Source: Paeniglutamicibacter psychrophenolicus | GTDB lineage: Bacteria; Actinomycetota; Actinomycetes; Actinomycetales; Micrococcaceae | NCBI RefSeq assembly: GCF_030812255.1 | Contig: NZ_JAUSSH010000005.1 | Span: forward strand, 1-64,000 | Reading direction: 5' to 3' | DNA: 64,000 nt | Shown here: positions 63,785 through 64,000 of the stretch, one piece after another | Position numbering within the stretch: the stretch's first letter is position 1 | Layout: each line of letters opens with the position of its first letter | The notes under the pieces: generated by a model | The model's input: only the letters and a program-made list of their open reading frames with translations | Database searches by the model: none | What the model was told of the DNA's origin: nothing | Translations under genes and position numbers: made by a program

Positions 63785-64000
63785 TCCAGGGCCTCGATGT
63801 GGTTTTCGATGTAGCCGATGGCACGGCTTTCCTTGCCCGAACCGATCAGTCCCGGGCCCGAGTTCCCGGACTCGTTGGCCCAGGCGGCGAACGAGTTCTC
63901 CGAGATGCTCGAGTTCATGTAGATCAGCGGCACATGCGAGATGCCTTCGGCTTCCATCCACGGCTCCATGTAGGGAACCAGATCGATCTTGCCCACGCAG
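63721..64000 (-). CDS. unrecognised protein, C-terminal part (cut by window edge)
   Basis: 93 residues are visible and the frame continues beyond the right edge. GTG at 63996 is an internal possible start, not assured. The visible part is PYMEPWMEAEGISHVPLIYM, NSSISENSFAAWANESGNSG, then GSGKESRAIGYIENHIEALD, and it ends GVCEFPE. It reads like a globular acidic C-terminus; no family is recognised. Confidence 0.6.
   Translation of the reverse strand, partial: CVGKIDLVPYMEPWMEAEGISHVPLIYMNSSISENSFAAWANESGNSGPGLIGSGKESRAIGYIENHIEALDQLLGQALGDAVSSGVCEFPE

Overview
The window is high-GC DNA with actinobacterial gene order, and it most resembles a Micrococcaceae genome (Arthrobacter, Paeniglutamicibacter, Glutamicibacter and relatives). 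The main reason is the block DUF349 gene / rel / secF-secD-yajC / ruvB-ruvA-ruvC / yebC / pdxT / pdxS / HIT gene / thrS, the same order as the conserved actinobacterial housekeeping block (for example around Rv2583c-Rv2614c in Mycobacterium tuberculosis). No rRNA, tRNA, CRISPR array, transposase or phage gene was seen.

Region 1 (1-21.8 kb) is this core: stringent response (rel), Sec export accessory subunits (secDF-yajC), Holliday junction processing (ruvABC), PLP synthase (pdxS, pdxT) and threonyl-tRNA synthetase. It differs from the usual layout in two ways. pdxT and pdxS are separated by a CapA-like lipoprotein, an M3 oligopeptidase, a GNAT acetyltransferase and an SDR with no visible start codon. 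The pgsA / acyltransferase / pimA genes normally next to the HIT gene are missing.

Region 2 (21.9-34 kb) is signalling and defence-like cargo: two NarL-type histidine kinase/response regulator pairs around an AhpD-type gene, a membrane protein, a HipBA toxin-antitoxin pair with three evenly spaced operator-like palindromes, a VOC protein, and a TetR-controlled ABC exporter.

Region 3 (34-45 kb) holds a YdeP-type molybdoenzyme, moaA, and a DNA-damage module. The error-prone polymerase gene dnaE2 and a DUF6504 gene have almost identically built promoters with a LexA-type box in the 16-bp spacer. No imuB or imuA' lies beside them. A flavin disulfide oxidoreductase sits between the two.

Region 4 (44-50 kb) has small stress and housekeeping genes (several VOC proteins, an AAA ATPase, DUF1206, ArfB, a proline-rich microprotein) and two decayed genes (a hexapeptide acetyltransferase and a TetR regulator).

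Region 5 (50.2-56.3 kb) is a complete six-gene operon for D-erythronate-type catabolism: otnK-otnI-deoR-denD-gntP-otnC. It encodes uptake, oxidation, isomerisation, phosphorylation and decarboxylation to dihydroxyacetone phosphate, with a dedicated DeoR repressor and a strong terminator.

Region 6 (56.6-64 kb) begins with a decayed ArsR-MFS pair whose operator palindrome survives. It continues with a sugar acetyltransferase, a cupin, an MmyB-like regulator, an alpha/beta hydrolase and two LuxR-type regulators, and ends in a gene cut by the window edge. All assignments come from reading translated sequences and motifs; no database search was run.
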